DNA from: Bradyrhizobium zhengyangense
GTDB taxonomy: Bacteria; Pseudomonadota; Alphaproteobacteria; Rhizobiales; Xanthobacteraceae
DNA: 64,000 bases
Direction: 5' to 3'
Assembly (NCBI RefSeq): GCF_022012435.1
Contig: NZ_JAKLUA010000002.1
Location: 372,001-436,000, forward strand
A program made the position numbers and the translations under genes. This document shows, piece by piece, positions 63,398-64,000 of this stretch (position 1 is its first letter; the number at the start of each line of letters is the position of its first letter). The notes below the pieces were generated by a model. That model was not told where the DNA came from, ran no database searches, and was given only the letters and a program-made list of their open reading frames with translations.

Positions 63398-63562
63398 ATG
63401 AAAGCCATCCTGACACTCGACAATCTCGCATCCGGTCTCGTGACCACGATCTGGACGCCGGTCTTCGTCGCGATCTTTCTCGCGATCATCGCCTACGCAT
63501 TCTGGCCCCGCAACAAGGCCGCCTTCGACGAAGCAGCCAGTCTGCCGTTGCGGGAGGAGTAA
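63398..63562 (+). CDS. fixQ: FixQ, small cbb3 oxidase subunit
   Basis: 54 residues, ATG 63398 to TAA. One membrane helix (TPVFVAIFLAIIAYAFWPRN) followed by an acidic tail ending LREE. The length is the usual one for FixQ/CcoQ. It stabilises the association of FixP with the oxidase. It is 13 bp after fixO and 6 bp before fixP. Confidence 0.96.
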   Translation: MKAILTLDNLASGLVTTIWTPVFVAIFLAIIAYAFWPRNKAAFDEAASLPLREE

Positions 63563-63568
63563 GAGATC

Positions 63569-64000
63569 ATGACCGATCATCAAAGTGAATTCGATTCCGT
63601 CACCGGCAGGTCCACGACCGGGCATGAGTGGGATGGCATCAAGGAGCTCAACACGCCGCTGCCGCGCTGGTGGGTGATTACATTCTATCTCACCATCATC
63701 TGGGCGATCGGATACTGGATCGTCTATCCGGCCTGGCCGCTGATCTCCAGCAACACGCGCGGTGTGATCGGCTACTCGTCGCGCGCCGACGTCGCGGTCG
63801 AGCTCGCCAACCTTGAGAAGATCAGGGGCGACAAGATGGTGGCGCTGGGTGCGGCCTCGCTGGCCGACATCGAGAAGGATCCGGCCTTGCTGGCGCTCGC
63901 CCGTGCCAAGGGCAAGACCGTGTTCGGCGACAATTGCGCGCCGTGTCACGGCTCTGGCGCGGCCGGCGCCAAGGGCTTTCCGAACCTGAACGACGACGAC
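63569..64000 (+). CDS. fixP: FixP, cbb3 oxidase diheme cytochrome c subunit (3' truncated)
   Basis: 144 codons from ATG 63569 to the window edge; the full protein is about 290 residues. One membrane helix (WWVITFYLTIIWAIGYWIVYPAWP preceded by the HEWDGIKELNTPLPRWW segment typical of CcoP) and the first heme site CAPCHG. The second heme lies beyond the window. It receives electrons from the bc1 complex or a soluble cytochrome. Confidence 0.97.
   Translation, partial: MTDHQSEFDSVTGRSTTGHEWDGIKELNTPLPRWWVITFYLTIIWAIGYWIVYPAWPLISSNTRGVIGYSSRADVAVELANLEKIRGDKMVALGAASLADIEKDPALLALARAKGKTVFGDNCAPCHGSGAAGAKGFPNLNDDD

Overview
The window comes from a GC-rich alphaproteobacterium, almost certainly Bradyrhizobium. 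The strongest evidence is the right end: fixK2, a single-domain response regulator, fixJ and fixL lie on the minus strand, followed by a universal-stress gene, a CBS-domain gene and fixNOQP on the plus strand. Lengths (FixK2 232, FixJ 205, FixL 505, FixN 549, FixO 244, FixQ 54 residues) and key residues (FixL His200/Arg220/His291, FixJ Asp55, FixK2 Cys183) match those I recall for Bradyrhizobium. Dispersed palindromic repeats between genes fit the same group.

Layout. 0-6 kb: catabolic enzymes (a 5'-truncated flavoprotein, a fused indolepyruvate ferredoxin oxidoreductase, a hot-dog-like protein). 6-11 kb: a cysteine hydrolase with an NCS2-like permease behind a GntR-type palindrome, then a TetR regulator divergent from an SDR and a zinc-free MDR reductase, with two matching operators between them. 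11-14.3 kb: a sugar ABC importer (binding protein and two permeases, no ATPase). 14.3-20.4 kb: a tightly overlapping operon in the order 2Fe-2S subunit, molybdopterin subunit, flavocytochrome c-type flavoprotein, soxX, soxY, soxZ, soxA. It has no soxB or soxCD, and its SoxY has an unusual tail. 20.7-26 kb: a membrane-anchored protein with a phospholipase A2-like Cys-His-Asp motif, an MFS exporter, an isocitrate/isopropylmalate dehydrogenase homologue, and the 3' stump of an M20 amidohydrolase.

26-40 kb is accessory in character. Two paralogous winged-helix/TPR regulators bracket small secreted or hypothetical genes. They are followed by a 1,097-residue AIDA/RTX-type repeat protein, a small Tyr/Gly-rich exported protein, and a two-gene module of a CHAT-like (caspase-fold) protein and an LCAT-like alpha/beta hydrolase. 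That module is the best candidate here for an undescribed system. 40-55 kb returns to housekeeping and transport: an SDR, trans-aconitate methyltransferase, a TRAP transporter with a hairpin between its two genes, a diguanylate cyclase, an alkylsulfatase-like metallo-hydrolase, and a carbohydrate group (glycosyltransferase, ABC exporter, glycogen-debranching-like enzyme, PRC-barrel protein, MFS).

55-64 kb is the low-oxygen regulon. FixL senses O2 and phosphorylates FixJ, FixJ activates fixK2, and FixK2 activates the cbb3 oxidase operon fixNOQP through a perfect TTGA-N6-TCAA box at 60918. The window ends inside fixP. No rRNA, intact tRNA, insertion sequence or CRISPR array was seen. All functions come from reading the translations and motifs; no database search was run.
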